The notes under the pieces were generated by a model. It ran no database searches. It was not told where the DNA came from and was given only the letters and a program-made list of their open reading frames with translations. From NCBI GenBank assembly GCA_018139225.1, contig JAGSNX010000003.1, forward strand, positions 620,001 through 684,000: a DNA stretch of 64,000 bases, written 5' to 3'. Position 1 is the first letter of the stretch. Each line of letters begins with the position of its first letter. Made by a program: the position numbers and the translations under genes. This stretch comes from Microvirga sp. SRT01. GTDB taxonomy: Bacteria; Pseudomonadota; Alphaproteobacteria; Sphingomonadales; Sphingomonadaceae. Positions 44,437 to 53,798 of the stretch are shown here, one piece after another.

Positions 44437-47400
44437 ATGGGCTTTCGCAATATGTCCGCCTGGGCGATCCGGAACCCGGTCGTTCCGCTCGTCCTGTTCA
44501 TGGCGCTGACGCTGGCGGGCATCATCTCGTTCAACCGCATGCAGGTGAACGACAGCCCGGAGATCACCTTCCCGGCGGTCTACGTCCAGATCAGCCAGCC
44601 GGGCGCGGCCCCGACCGAGATCGAGACGCAGATCACGACCAAGGTCGAAGCGGCGATCCGCGGGCTGGAGGGCGTCGACGAGATCAACTCGACGATCAGC
44701 GAAGGCTCCAGCGGCACCTTCATCCAGTTCGACTTCTCGACTCCCGTCGACCGCGCCGTCACCGACGTGCGCGACGCGGTGGCGTCGGTGCGCAGCGAAT
44801 TGCCGGACGGCGTGATCGAACCCCGCGTCGAGCGTGTCATCATCAACGACGATTCGATCGCGACATGGTCGGTCGAGGGTACGGACACCACGATGGAGGG
44901 TCTGTCGGAATTCGTCGACACCGTCGTCGTGAAGCGCCTGCTCGGCATTCCGGGCATGCAGAAGGTCGACCTGTCGGGCGGTGTCGATCGCGCGATCCGC
45001 GTCATCCTCGATCCCGCCAAGATGCAGTCGCTTGGCATCACCGCCAGCCAGGTGAATCAGGCGCTGCGCAACGTGAACCAGAATGCCGCGGGCGGGCAGG
45101 CCGAAATCGGCGGGTCGCAGCAGTCGCTGCGCATCGTCGGCAGCGCCAAGACCGCCTACGAGGTCGGCCAGCTCCAAATCCCGATCGCCGGCAACCAGAT
45201 CGCCAATGGCGGCCAGACGATCCAGACGATGAGCCGGATGGTCAAGCTGGCAGACATTGCCCAGATACGCGACACGTCGCTGGAACAGAAGCGCTTCTCC
45301 AAGGTCAACGGCCATCAGGTCGTCGGGTTCGGCATCCAGCGCGCGCGCGGCGCGTCCGAGGTCGCGCTGTACGACGCCACCGTCAAGGAACTGGCGAAGA
45401 TCGAGAAGGAGAACCCGAAGTTCCGGTTCATCCAGCAATTCACCAGCGTCGATTATACCAAGGCGCAGTATAGGTCCGCGGTCCACGCCCTGCTCGAGGG
45501 TGCGATCCTCGCAGTCGTCGTCGTGTTCCTGTTCCTGCGCGACGGCCGTGCGACGGTGATCTCCGCGCTCGCGATTCCGCTGTCAGCGATCCCGACCTTC
45601 TGGATCATGTCGCTGATGGGGTTCAGCCTGAACTTCATGACGCTGCTCGCGCTCAGCCTCGTCGCGGGCGTGCTCGTCGACGATGCGATCGTGGAAATCG
45701 AAAACATCGTCCGTCACATGCGGATGGGCAAGACCGCCTATCAGGCATCGATCGACGCTGCCGACGAGATCGGTCTCGCAGTCGTCGCGACGACCTTCTC
45801 GATCGTCGCGGTGTTCCTGCCGGTCGGCCTGATGCCGGGTATCGCCGGCCAGTTCTTCAAGAATTTCGGCATCACCGTCGTCGTCGCGGTGCTGATGAGC
45901 CTTGCCGTCGCGCGCCTCATCACACCGATGGTCGCGGCGTATTTCCTCAAAGCGCATGGCCACGCCGAACACGGCGAGGGCAGGGCGATGGACGGGTACA
46001 TGGCGATCCTGCGCTGGACCCTGCGCAATCGCTGGTGGACGATGGCGATCGGCGGCCTCGCGTTCCTTGCCACGATCGGCGCGTTCGCGACCTTGCCGTT
46101 CACGTTCCAGCCGCCGCGCGACAATGATTTCAGCCGCGTCTCGATCACGATGACGCCCGGTACGACGCTCGCGCAGACGGAGGCGGTGACCAGCCGCGTG
46201 GCCGACATCCTGCGCCAGCAGCAGGAGGTTCGCTCCGCCGTCGAGAACGTCCGCATCGGCAATGCCAGCATCGCCATCACGCTGAAGAAGGATCGCAAGC
46301 GTAGCTCGATCGACTTCGAGCGCGAGACGGCGGTGTTGCTGAACGAGATTCCGGATGCCCGGATCAACTTCGGTGGCGGCGGCGGCGGTGGCCGCGCGGT
46401 GTCGCTGATGCTGGCGGGTGCCGATCCCGATGCACTGATGAAGGCCGCCAACACGCTAGCCAACGAGATGCGGACGCTGCCCAATCTGCGGGCGCCGCGA
46501 GTCGAGGGCGATCTGCCGCGGCCCGAGCTCGTGATCCGTCCACGGCTTGACCTCGCCGCCGACTTGGGCGTGACGACGGCGGCGCTCAGCCAGACGATCC
46601 GGATCGCGACGCAGGGCGAAATCGCGCAGAACGCGGCGAAGTTCTCGCTGCCCGATCGCCAGATTCCGATCGGCGTCGCGCTGGACGAATATAGCCGCCG
46701 CAACCTGTCGACGATCCAGAACCTGCCCGTCCAAACCTCGCGCGGGGGTACCGTGCCGCTGCGCGTTGTCGCGGAGATCGGCTTCGGGGCGGGGCCGTCG
46801 GAAATCCGTCGCTTCAACCAGGAACGCCGCATCATGATCGGTGCCGACCTCGCACCCGGCGCGATCGCCGGCGAGGAGCGGTCGAAGATCATGGAACTGC
46901 CGATCATGAAGAACCTGCCGCAGGGTGTGCATTATGCCGCCTCCGGCGAGGCGAAGTGGCAGGCGGAGATGATCCAGAACTTCGTCATCGCGGTGTTCGC
47001 CGGCGTACTGCTGGTGCTGGCGGTGCTGATCCTGCTGTATCGCCGTGCGATGCCGCCGTTCGTGAACCTCGGCTCGCTGCTGCTGGCGCCGCTGGGCGGC
47101 GCGATTGCGCTGCACCTGTGCGGCATGCCGATCTCGCTGCCGGTGCTGATCGGTCTGCTGATGCTGCTCGGCATCGTCGCCAAGAACTCGATCCTGTTGA
47201 TCGACTTCGCACTGGAGGAGATGCGCGTCGGCGTGCCGCCGCTGGCCGCGATTCTCGATGCCGGGCACAAGCGCGCGCAGCCGATCGTCATGACCACGGT
47301 CGCGATGATCGCCGGCATGATCCCGACGGCGCTGGCGCTGGGCGGCGATGGATCGTTCAACCAGCCGATGGCGGTGACGGTGATCGGCGGGCTGTTCCTG

Positions 47401-47616
47401 TCGACGATCCTGACGCTCTGCATCGTGCCCGCCAGCTTCAGTCTCGCAATCGGGATGGAAGAGTGGATCGGGCCGAAGCTCGGCCGTCGCCTGCTCACCT
47501 ATCGCCCCGGTGACGAGGATGGCCCGGTGATCGCCGGCGCCCCCTCGCCGACGCCGCTGGGGGGACCGGCCGGCAAGATCGGCTACGACGCCGACCGCCC
47601 GCATCCGGCCGAATGA
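44437..47616 (+). CDS. RND efflux pump inner-membrane subunit, HAE1-like
   Basis: A 1059-residue proton-driven exporter. It has the two-fold RND layout with twelve transmembrane helices and two large periplasmic loops. The proton-relay aspartates are in LVAGVLVDDAIVEIENI (helix 4). A conserved N-terminal ISQPGAAPTEIETQITTKVE and C-terminal GLLMLLGIVAKNSILLIDFA are typical of HAE1. A glycine run (NFGGGGGGGRAVS) lies in the second periplasmic domain. Substrates are unknown. It forms an operon with the adaptor. Confidence 0.95.
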   Translation: MGFRNMSAWAIRNPVVPLVLFMALTLAGIISFNRMQVNDSPEITFPAVYVQISQPGAAPTEIETQITTKVEAAIRGLEGVDEINSTISEGSSGTFIQFDFSTPVDRAVTDVRDAVASVRSELPDGVIEPRVERVIINDDSIATWSVEGTDTTMEGLSEFVDTVVVKRLLGIPGMQKVDLSGGVDRAIRVILDPAKMQSLGITASQVNQALRNVNQNAAGGQAEIGGSQQSLRIVGSAKTAYEVGQLQIPIAGNQIANGGQTIQTMSRMVKLADIAQIRDTSLEQKRFSKVNGHQVVGFGIQRARGASEVALYDATVKELAKIEKENPKFRFIQQFTSVDYTKAQYRSAVHALLEGAILAVVVVFLFLRDGRATVISALAIPLSAIPTFWIMSLMGFSLNFMTLLALSLVAGVLVDDAIVEIENIVRHMRMGKTAYQASIDAADEIGLAVVATTFSIVAVFLPVGLMPGIAGQFFKNFGITVVVAVLMSLAVARLITPMVAAYFLKAHGHAEHGEGRAMDGYMAILRWTLRNRWWTMAIGGLAFLATIGAFATLPFTFQPPRDNDFSRVSITMTPGTTLAQTEAVTSRVADILRQQQEVRSAVENVRIGNASIAITLKKDRKRSSIDFERETAVLLNEIPDARINFGGGGGGGRAVSLMLAGADPDALMKAANTLANEMRTLPNLRAPRVEGDLPRPELVIRPRLDLAADLGVTTAALSQTIRIATQGEIAQNAAKFSLPDRQIPIGVALDEYSRRNLSTIQNLPVQTSRGGTVPLRVVAEIGFGAGPSEIRRFNQERRIMIGADLAPGAIAGEERSKIMELPIMKNLPQGVHYAASGEAKWQAEMIQNFVIAVFAGVLLVLAVLILLYRRAMPPFVNLGSLLLAPLGGAIALHLCGMPISLPVLIGLLMLLGIVAKNSILLIDFALEEMRVGVPPLAAILDAGHKRAQPIVMTTVAMIAGMIPTALALGGDGSFNQPMAVTVIGGLFLSTILTLCIVPASFSLAIGMEEWIGPKLGRRLLTYRPGDEDGPVIAGAPSPTPLGGPAGKIGYDADRPHPAE

Positions 47617-47651
47617 GGATGATCGTGGCGCACGCCGGAACGGCTCCGTCA

Positions 47652-47680
47652 CGAACCGGCTGAACCAACCGGCCGGTTCG
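47652..47680. terminator. Hairpin after the RND operon
   Basis: CGAACCGGC (47652-47660) pairs with GCCGGTTCG (47672-47680) around 11 nt. It lies 35 nt after the RND stop and just before the DUF445 gene. No T-tract. Confidence 0.45.
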
Positions 47681-47695
47681 GGTATTGTGCAAGCG

Positions 47696-48964
47696 ATGAC
47701 GCTTGCAACCCGATCCCCGCTGGCGACCGAAGCGCCACCGGTCGGGCTCGTGCGGATGCGCCGCCTGGCGACGGGATTGCTGCTGCTGATGGCGGCGATC
47801 TTCCTCGTCAGCCGTCATTTCGTGCCGCTGCATCCGGGCTGGGGCTATGTCCGCGCCTTTGCGGAGGCGGCAATGGTCGGCGCGCTGGCCGACTGGTTCG
47901 CGGTGACCGCATTGTTCCGGCATCCGCTCGGCCTGCCGATCCCGCACACCGCCATCGTCGCGCGCAACAAGGACCGGATCGGCGACCAGCTTGCCCAGTT
48001 TTTGCGCGACAATTTCCTGATCCCGCACGTCGTCGCGCGACGCATGCGGCGGCTCGACGTGGCGGAGGCGGTCGCGCGCTGGCTCACCGATCCGCCCGAA
48101 AGCGCGGGCGGCCGGTTCCGACAGGGCGCGTCGGCTTTGGTCGCGGGCATGCTCGACGGGCTCGATCCCGCGCGACTCGGTGGAATGGTCAAGTCGGCGG
48201 TCGCCGGGCGGCTGCGCGATACGCAGGTGTCGCCGCTTGCCGGCCAGTTGCTGAAGGCGGCGATGGCGGAGGGCCGGCACGCGCCGTTGCTCGATGCCGC
48301 GATCCGGTGGGGCGCGAACGCGTTGTCTGGCAACGACACGCTCATCCGCCAGATGGTCCACGACCGCGCCGGCGCGATCCTGCGCTGGACCGGGCTCGAC
48401 GAGACGTTGGCGGACAAGCTCATCGGCGGTCTGGAGAAGCTGCTCGCCGACATGGCCAACGATCCACAGCACCCGATGCGGATCAAGGCCGAGGAGGGGC
48501 TCGATCGCCTCGCCTGGGACCTCCAGTATGATCCGGCGACGCAGGCGCGCGTCGAGTCGCTGAAGGAGGAACTGCTCGCCAACAAGGCGATGGCGCGCTG
48601 GCTCGACGGGCTGTGGGAGCAGGCGCGCGGTGCGTTGCTGAATATCGCCCGCGATCCGGAACGCGCGATGGCCGGCAAATTGGGCGAGATCCTGCGCCAA
48701 CTGGGCGCGACGCTGCGCGAGAACCGTGCGCTGGCGGCCCGGATCAACCGCTTCGTCCGCCGCACTGTTGTCGGCATCGCGGCGGATTACGGCGACGGCA
48801 TCGTCCGCCTCGTCTCCGAAACGGTGCGAAGCTGGGACGTGCGCACGATCACCGGTCGCCTCGAAAATGCGGTCGGCCGCGACCTGCAATATATCCGCAT
48901 CAACGGCACGATCGTCGGCGGACTGGTCGGCCTGTGTATCCATCTGGTGGACGTCCTGCTTTGA
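47696..48964 (+). CDS. DUF445 membrane-associated protein
   Basis: A 422-residue protein of the DUF445 family. One N-terminal hydrophobic segment (LATGLLLLMAAIFLVSRHFV) and one near the C-terminus (GTIVGGLVGLCIHLVDVLL) flank a long helical region; ALADWFAVTALFRHPLGLPIPHTAIVARNKDRIG, of which the first part is the family signature, is intact. The function is unknown. ATG at 47696 or GTG at 47687 could start it; neither has a strong ribosome site. Confidence 0.88.
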   Translation: MTLATRSPLATEAPPVGLVRMRRLATGLLLLMAAIFLVSRHFVPLHPGWGYVRAFAEAAMVGALADWFAVTALFRHPLGLPIPHTAIVARNKDRIGDQLAQFLRDNFLIPHVVARRMRRLDVAEAVARWLTDPPESAGGRFRQGASALVAGMLDGLDPARLGGMVKSAVAGRLRDTQVSPLAGQLLKAAMAEGRHAPLLDAAIRWGANALSGNDTLIRQMVHDRAGAILRWTGLDETLADKLIGGLEKLLADMANDPQHPMRIKAEEGLDRLAWDLQYDPATQARVESLKEELLANKAMARWLDGLWEQARGALLNIARDPERAMAGKLGEILRQLGATLRENRALAARINRFVRRTVVGIAADYGDGIVRLVSETVRSWDVRTITGRLENAVGRDLQYIRINGTIVGGLVGLCIHLVDVLL

Positions 48965-49052
48965 TCGCAGGGGTGGCGCGGTTTCGGAAACGATCCGTCC
49001 CGTTGGCAAGCCGCCTTGCCGTTCAGCGCCTATTCGCCCAAGGAGTGGTGCG

Positions 49053-50150
49053 ATGACGGATGGTGCCACTTTCGATCAGGATCAGGACACCGTCCGATTC
49101 GCGGGCGACCTGTCGCTGGCGCGGCTCGGCACGCTGCCCGACCGTCTCGATCGCATCGACGGCAAGGTCGCCCGCGTCGACATGAGCGGCGTCCACCGCA
49201 TCGATACGGTCGGTGCGTGGGTCGTCCACCGTTTCGCCGCCCGCCACGACGCACCGGTCGAGGGGCTGAGCGCGGATGGCCAGCATCTGTTCGATCAGGT
49301 CGTGCAATCCGACACGCCGGTTTCCGTCCGTCCCGGCCACCAGTCGAGCTTCAAACGGGTGCTGGGCGAAGTCGGCGACGCCGTCGTCGTCGCCGGCCGA
49401 ACCTTGTACGGCTTGCTCGGCTTCATGGGCGCGACGGTCATTGCGTTCGGCCAGGTCATTCGCCACCCGCGCCGCTTCCGCTTCAACGCGGTGGTGCACG
49501 AGTTCGAAACGGTCGGCGTATCCGCGCTCGCCATCCTCGGCCTGATGGGCTTCCTGATTGGCATGGTCATCGCGCAACAGGGCGCGGTGCAGCTGCGCCA
49601 GTTCGGCGCAGAGGTCTTCACGATCAACCTCGTCGGTCGCCTGACCTTCCGCGAGCTGGGCGTGCTGATGACCGCGATCATGGTCGCGGGCCGCTCCGGC
49701 TCGGCGTTCGCCGCGCAGCTCGGCACGATGAAGCTGACCGAGGAAATCGACGCGATGCGAACGATCGGTGTGTCGCCTATGGAGGCGCTGGTGCTGCCGC
49801 GCACGCTGGCGGCCATCGTTCTGATGCCGCTGCTCGGTTTCTACACGTCCATGATCGCGCTGATCGGCGGCGGATTACTGTCGTGGATCACGCTGGAAAT
49901 TCCGCCGGTCACGTTTGTCGCCCGCATCCGTGAAGTCGTGCCGATCACCGACCTGTATATCGGCCTGATCAAGGCACCCGTATTCGGCGCGATCATCGCC
50001 ATCGCCGGGTGTTTCCAGGGTATGCAGGTGGAGGCGGACGCGGAGCAGGTCGGCCTGCGCACGACTTCCGCAGTGGTGCAGGGCATCTTCCTCGTCATCG
50101 TGCTCGACGCGTTCTTCGCGGTGTTCTTCACGTGGATCGGGTGGAACTGA
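49053..50150 (+). CDS. mlaE: MlaE-family permease with N-terminal STAS-like domain
   Basis: A 365-residue permease. Residues 1-100 look like a STAS domain (VARVDMSGVHRIDTVGAWVV) fused to the MlaE core, which has five to six membrane helices and signatures FLIGMVIAQQGAVQLRQFGA and LTAIMVAGRSGSAFAAQLGT. In E. coli the STAS subunit (MlaB) is separate; the fused form is common in alphaproteobacteria. It moves phospholipids between inner and outer membrane with MlaF and MlaD. AAGGAG at 49040-49045 sets the start. TGATG overlap with mlaF. Confidence 0.93.
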   Translation: MTDGATFDQDQDTVRFAGDLSLARLGTLPDRLDRIDGKVARVDMSGVHRIDTVGAWVVHRFAARHDAPVEGLSADGQHLFDQVVQSDTPVSVRPGHQSSFKRVLGEVGDAVVVAGRTLYGLLGFMGATVIAFGQVIRHPRRFRFNAVVHEFETVGVSALAILGLMGFLIGMVIAQQGAVQLRQFGAEVFTINLVGRLTFRELGVLMTAIMVAGRSGSAFAAQLGTMKLTEEIDAMRTIGVSPMEALVLPRTLAAIVLMPLLGFYTSMIALIGGGLLSWITLEIPPVTFVARIREVVPITDLYIGLIKAPVFGAIIAIAGCFQGMQVEADAEQVGLRTTSAVVQGIFLVIVLDAFFAVFFTWIGWN

Positions 50151-51064
50151 TGGCTGTGTCCGACACATCCCGCGACCGCCGCGACGGCGACGACATCATC
50201 GTCGACGTCAGGAATTTGCGGAACAGCTTCGGCCCCTCGGTGATCCACGAAGGGCTGGACCTCCAGGTTCGTCGCGGCGAAATCCTCGGCGTGGTCGGCG
50301 GGTCGGGCACCGGCAAGTCGGTGCTGATGCGCTCGATCATCGGCCTCCAGACGCCCGATGCGGGCGACATCACCGTGTTCGGAGAGCCGACGATCGGCCG
50401 CGACGAGACGGAGGCGACCAACATCCGCAAGCGCTGGGGCGTGCTGTTCCAGGGGGGCGCGCTGTTCTCGACGCTGACCGTGGCGGAGAACGTGCAGGTC
50501 CCGTTACGCGAGTTCTACCGCGACCTTTCGCCTGCACTGATCGACGAGATCGCCGCGTATAAGGTCGTGATGACCGGCCTGCCCGCCGATGCCGGCCCGA
50601 AATACCCCGCCGAACTGTCGGGCGGCATGAAGAAGCGCGCCGGCCTCGCCCGCGCGCTGGCGATGGACCCGGAACTGCTGTTCCTCGACGAGCCGACCGC
50701 GGGCCTCGACCCGATCGGCGCGGCGGCCTTCGACGAACTGATCCAGTCGCTTCAGCGCACGCTGGGCCTGACCGTGTTCCTCATCACCCACGATCTCGAC
50801 ACGCTGTACGCGATCTGCGACCGGGTGGCGGTGCTCGCCGACAAGAAGGTGATCGCGGTCGGCACGATCGACGAGTTGAAGGCGCTCGATCACCCCTGGA
50901 TCCATGAGTATTTCGAGGGGCCGCGCGGTCGGGCCGCCTCGACGACCAAGGAATTCGGCACCAGCGACGCCCAGGCGGACGCGCATCCGACCGAGGTCGT
51001 CGCCAACGAGACCGGCCAGCGCTCGCAAGGCGCCGCCGCCGACAACGCAGCAAGGGCAAGCTGA
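50150..51064 (+). CDS. mlaF: Mla ABC transporter ATPase
   Basis: A 304-residue ABC ATPase. Walker A GGSGTGKS, signature AELSGGMKKRAGLARALA, Walker B LLFLDEPTAGLDP and the switch HDLDTLYAI are present. The C-terminal ~40 residues (polar, Ala/Thr/Gln-rich) extend beyond the family core. The start at 50150 overlaps the mlaE stop and its stop overlaps the mlaD start, both TGATG. Confidence 0.95.
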   Translation: MAVSDTSRDRRDGDDIIVDVRNLRNSFGPSVIHEGLDLQVRRGEILGVVGGSGTGKSVLMRSIIGLQTPDAGDITVFGEPTIGRDETEATNIRKRWGVLFQGGALFSTLTVAENVQVPLREFYRDLSPALIDEIAAYKVVMTGLPADAGPKYPAELSGGMKKRAGLARALAMDPELLFLDEPTAGLDPIGAAAFDELIQSLQRTLGLTVFLITHDLDTLYAICDRVAVLADKKVIAVGTIDELKALDHPWIHEYFEGPRGRAASTTKEFGTSDAQADAHPTEVVANETGQRSQGAAADNAARAS

Positions 51065-52029
51065 TGGAAACCCGTTCTAATCACGTCCTCGTCGGCGCCG
51101 TCGTGCTGATCCTGCTCGGGGTGCTCGCGCTGTTCACCGTGTGGATCGCGCGGCTCGGCGGCACCGAAGAGAAAGAGTACGATATCTTCTTCCGCCAGTC
51201 GGTCGACGGGCTCGCCCGCGGCTCGGCCGTGACGTTTTCGGGCGTACCGTCGGGTCAGGTGAAACAGATCGCGCTTTGGGCCAACGATCCGCAGTTCGTG
51301 CGCGTCCGCATCAGCGTCAACCACGACACGCCGATCCTGCTTGGCACCACCGCCAGCATCTCCGGCGTCGGCTTCACCGGCGTCAGCCAGGTGTCGCTGG
51401 ACGGCGCGCGGAAGGGGCAGGCGGCGATCGCCTGTCCAGAAACGCCGCGTGCCGATCAGTGCCCTTACGGGGTACCGGTGATCCCGACCAAGCAGGGCGG
51501 TCTGGGCGCGATCCTGAATTCCGCGCCGCAGTTGCTGGAACGGCTGTCGACATTGACCGAGCGCCTCACCGGCCTGCTCACCGACCGCAATCAGGCGTCG
51601 ATCGCCGGCATCCTGGAAAACACCAATCGCCTGACCGATGCGTTGGCCGATCGCGGACCGGAGATTGCGGCGACACTGGCGCAGACTCGCGTCGCCATCC
51701 AGCAGGCGGGCGACGCCGCGCAGCAGATCGGCGCGCTGGCGGCGACCACCAACGGCGTGCTGGCAAACGACATCCAGCCGACGATCCGCAACCTGAACGG
51801 GGCGATCGCGGCGGCGCAACAGTCGGCGGAGACGCTGAACGGCGCGATCAACGATGCGCGGCCCGGCCTCCAGACCTTCTCGCGCCAGACGATCCCGGAA
51901 GCGAACCGGCTGGTCCGCGACCTGCGCACGACGGCGGCGGCGCTGTCGTCGGTGGCGGAGAAGGTCGATCAGCAGGGCGCGAGTTCGCTCATCGGGCAGC
52001 AGAAGCTGCCGGACTACAAGGGTAAGTGA
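51064..52029 (+). CDS. mlaD: MlaD-family lipid-binding protein
   Basis: A 321-residue periplasmic protein anchored by an N-terminal helix (HVLVGAVVLILLGVLALFTVWIA, split here: about residues 7-29). The MCE domain follows (FFRQSVDGLARGSAVTFSGV, GQVKQIALW, ISGVGFTGVSQVSL). The C-terminal half is a long helical, coiled-coil-like region (LEELS-type repeats, AQTRVAIQQAGDAAQQIG), longer than E. coli MlaD and like mycobacterial-type MCE or PqiB-short forms. It carries lipids across the periplasm. Confidence 0.93.
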   Translation: METRSNHVLVGAVVLILLGVLALFTVWIARLGGTEEKEYDIFFRQSVDGLARGSAVTFSGVPSGQVKQIALWANDPQFVRVRISVNHDTPILLGTTASISGVGFTGVSQVSLDGARKGQAAIACPETPRADQCPYGVPVIPTKQGGLGAILNSAPQLLERLSTLTERLTGLLTDRNQASIAGILENTNRLTDALADRGPEIAATLAQTRVAIQQAGDAAQQIGALAATTNGVLANDIQPTIRNLNGAIAAAQQSAETLNGAINDARPGLQTFSRQTIPEANRLVRDLRTTAAALSSVAEKVDQQGASSLIGQQKLPDYKGK

Positions 52030-52040
52030 GGGGTATCGGC

Positions 52041-52631
52041 ATGAAGACGCTCTCGATCGCGATCGGCCTTCTCGCCGCGCTCCCGCTCGCCGGCTGCATC
52101 AGCTTCGGCGCGACCCCGCCCGACACGCTGATGAAGCTGGAGGCGACGACGCAGGTGCCGGTTGGTCAGGTCCAGAACTCGGCGACCGCGAAGTCGATCG
52201 TGATCGGCGTGCCGGTGACGCCGCAGTCGCTGGCGACGCAGCGCGTGCCCGTTGCGACCAGCGCGACCAGCGTCGCCTATGTGAAGGATGCGCAGTGGAC
52301 GGAGCCGCCGTCACGCCTGTTCGCACGGGTCGTGTCCGACACCGTGTCGGCGCGCACCGGTCGCGTCGTGCTCAGCCCGGTGCAGGCGGTGGCGGAGGCC
52401 AACGACGATCTGGAGGGCGAACTGCGCACATTCGGGCTAGACGCCGCGACGCGGGAAGCCGTGGTCACGTTCGACGGTGCGCTCCAGCGGGCTGGCCAGC
52501 CCGCAACGGAGAAGCGCCGGTTCGAGGCGCGCGTCCCGGTGGCGGCGATCGACGCCGCATCGGCGGGACCGGCGTTGAATCAGGCCGCCAATCAGGTCGC
52601 GTCGGAAGTCGCCGACTGGATCGGGCGCTGA
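52041..52631 (+). CDS. ABC-type transport auxiliary lipoprotein
   Basis: A 196-residue outer-membrane-type lipoprotein. The signal is MKTLSIAIGLLAALPLAGC, lipobox LAGC with Cys19. The mature part matches the auxiliary family seen with MCE/Mla operons (IVIGVPVTPQSLATQRVPV, WTEPPSRLFARVVSDTV). It probably docks the MCE protein at the outer membrane, as PqiC does for PqiB. GAGGGG 7 nt upstream supports the ATG at 52041; a GTG at 52026 overlaps the mlaD stop. Confidence 0.85.
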   Translation: MKTLSIAIGLLAALPLAGCISFGATPPDTLMKLEATTQVPVGQVQNSATAKSIVIGVPVTPQSLATQRVPVATSATSVAYVKDAQWTEPPSRLFARVVSDTVSARTGRVVLSPVQAVAEANDDLEGELRTFGLDAATREAVVTFDGALQRAGQPATEKRRFEARVPVAAIDAASAGPALNQAANQVASEVADWIGR

Positions 52632-52831
52632 ACAATTTGGAACGCTGCGAGCGTCAGCGCTGAGTGGTATATCCAATGGCAACGGTGAAGTATCGGCGCT
52701 GATAGATTCACCTGAGCGTCGCTCGGACACCGCGGCGGCGCTGGCCAGCTAGAGCCGATCGACGCTCAGCCTATCTCCGTCACCCGGACTTGTTCGGCAA
52801 TGACCCCCTTGAGATATGTATAGGTCATGTG

Positions 52832-52877
52832 TCCCGCGAAGGCGGGGACCCAGTACTGGGTCCCCGCCTTCGCGGGA
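52832..52877. repeat. 46-bp perfect palindrome
   Basis: TCCCGCGAAGGCGGGGACC, then CAGT, then its exact reverse complement ending in CGCGGGA; the centre lies between 52854 and 52855. All 23 base pairs match and there is no spacer. It resembles small chromosomal palindromic repeats of sphingomonads. Confidence 0.9.
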
Positions 52878-53068
52878 GTACATGGATGCCGTGCAGGCCG
52901 CGTCCATGTTTCAAGGGGATAAGCACGGACGATTCCGGACTGGCTATGCGTAAAGAGCAAAAGCACCTTCGGGGCTGAATGTCGGTCAGCTCGGCCGTGC
53001 ACCCTGCGCAAATCGTATTGATCGAAGTAAGTATCTGTCAGCTATCGGGAATTGGGTCTCAATCCAGC

Positions 53069-53094
53069 GGAACCGGGTCGCCGTGCGAAGGATT
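53069..53094 (+). promoter_or_regulatory. Degenerate EcfG-like promoter of the DUF4142 gene
   Basis: GGAAC at 53069-53073, a 17-nt spacer and GATT at 53091-53094 (consensus CGTT). The start of transcription would be about 57 nt before the ATG at 53157. The -10 element is off consensus. Confidence 0.25.
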
Positions 53095-53156
53095 GCACCG
53101 CCTTGTCGAACCACTCCGTGCGCAGCGTCGCGCGGGCGTTTGTACAGGAGAGATAT

Positions 53157-53642
53157 ATGATCGTTCGCACTTTCAGCATCGCCGCCGCACTGGCGATCAT
53201 GCCCGCCGCGGCCCACGCGCAGGCCGTCGCCCCCAAGACCTATGTCGCCAAGGCCGGCGCCAGCGACTTGTATGAAAAACAGTCGAGCCAGCTCGTGCTG
53301 GCCTCGACCAAGGATGCCAAGGTCCGCCAGTTCGCGAACCAGATGATCGCGCACCACACCAAGAGCACCAACGACGTGAAGGCTGCCGCCCGGCAGGCGG
53401 GTATCGCCGTGCCGCCACCCAAGCTGGAGCCGATGCAGGCCAGCAACATCGCCAAGCTGCGAGCAGCCAAGGGCACCGCGCGCGATCAGGCCTATATCCA
53501 GCAGCAGAAGGTCGCGCATCAGCAGGCATTGGCGCTGCATCAGGGCTATGCCGCGAACGGCACCGCCGCTCCGCTGAAGACCGCCGCCGCAGCGATCGCC
53601 CCGGTGGTGCAGACCCACATCGACGAACTGCAGCAGATGTAA
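53157..53642 (+). CDS. DUF4142 exported protein
   Basis: A 161-residue exported protein: signal peptide MIVRTFSIAAALAIMPAAAHAQ, then a helical DUF4142 domain (KAGASDLYEKQSSQLVLAST, FANQMIAHHTKSTNDVKAAA, YIQQQKVAHQQALALHQGYA). The family is ferritin-like/helical, periplasmic, of unknown function and often stress-linked. AGGAG 7 nt before the ATG at 53157. Followed by a small hairpin (53653-53672). Confidence 0.9.
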   Translation: MIVRTFSIAAALAIMPAAAHAQAVAPKTYVAKAGASDLYEKQSSQLVLASTKDAKVRQFANQMIAHHTKSTNDVKAAARQAGIAVPPPKLEPMQASNIAKLRAAKGTARDQAYIQQQKVAHQQALALHQGYAANGTAAPLKTAAAAIAPVVQTHIDELQQM

Positions 53643-53652
53643 TGGATGGGTC

Positions 53653-53672
53653 GGGCGACAGGTATCGCCCGC
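53653..53672 (+). terminator. Short hairpin after the DUF4142 gene
   Basis: CGGGCGA (53653-53659) pairs with TCGCCCG (53666-53672) around a 6-nt loop, 10 nt after the stop codon. No T-tract, so a weak terminator at best. Confidence 0.45.
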
Positions 53673-53686
53673 CCCTTCGGTCAGCC

Positions 53687-53779
53687 GTCATGCCGGGCGT
53701 GTCCGGCATCCACTGCCGGACACGCCCGCAACTCGTGATCGGGTCGCTCCGTGGATGTCCGAGCCAGCCCGGCATGACG
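53687..53779. repeat. REP-like element, nested inverted repeats
   Basis: Outer arms CGTCATGCCGGGC (53687-53699) and GCCCGGCATGACG (53767-53779) are perfect 13-bp inverted copies. Inside, 53696-53709 and 53715-53728 form a 14-bp hairpin. It shares the CGTCA/TGACG ends with 39868-39948. It lies between converging DUF4142 and CitE-like genes. Confidence 0.8.
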
Positions 53780-53798
53780 ACGACCGGTCGCTCCGGCG

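Larger units (their letters stand above)
52632..53156. other. 525-bp gap with repeats and a possible promoter
   Basis: No protein gene found. From left to right it holds a region of ordinary composition, a short half-element starting CGTCACCCGGAC at about 52779, a 46-bp perfect palindrome (52832-52877) and, near the right end, a degenerate stress-type promoter (53069-53094) for the DUF4142 gene. The left part is less GC-rich than the genes around it. Confidence 0.6.

Noticed and set aside
43171..45486. A 771-codon minus-strand open frame opposite the RND operon
   Set aside because: Antisense shadow; no domain, and it crosses the gene boundary between adaptor and pump.
52766..53011. Minus-strand frame through the 46-bp palindrome
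   Set aside because: The translation is dominated by the repeat, and no family or ribosome site supports it.
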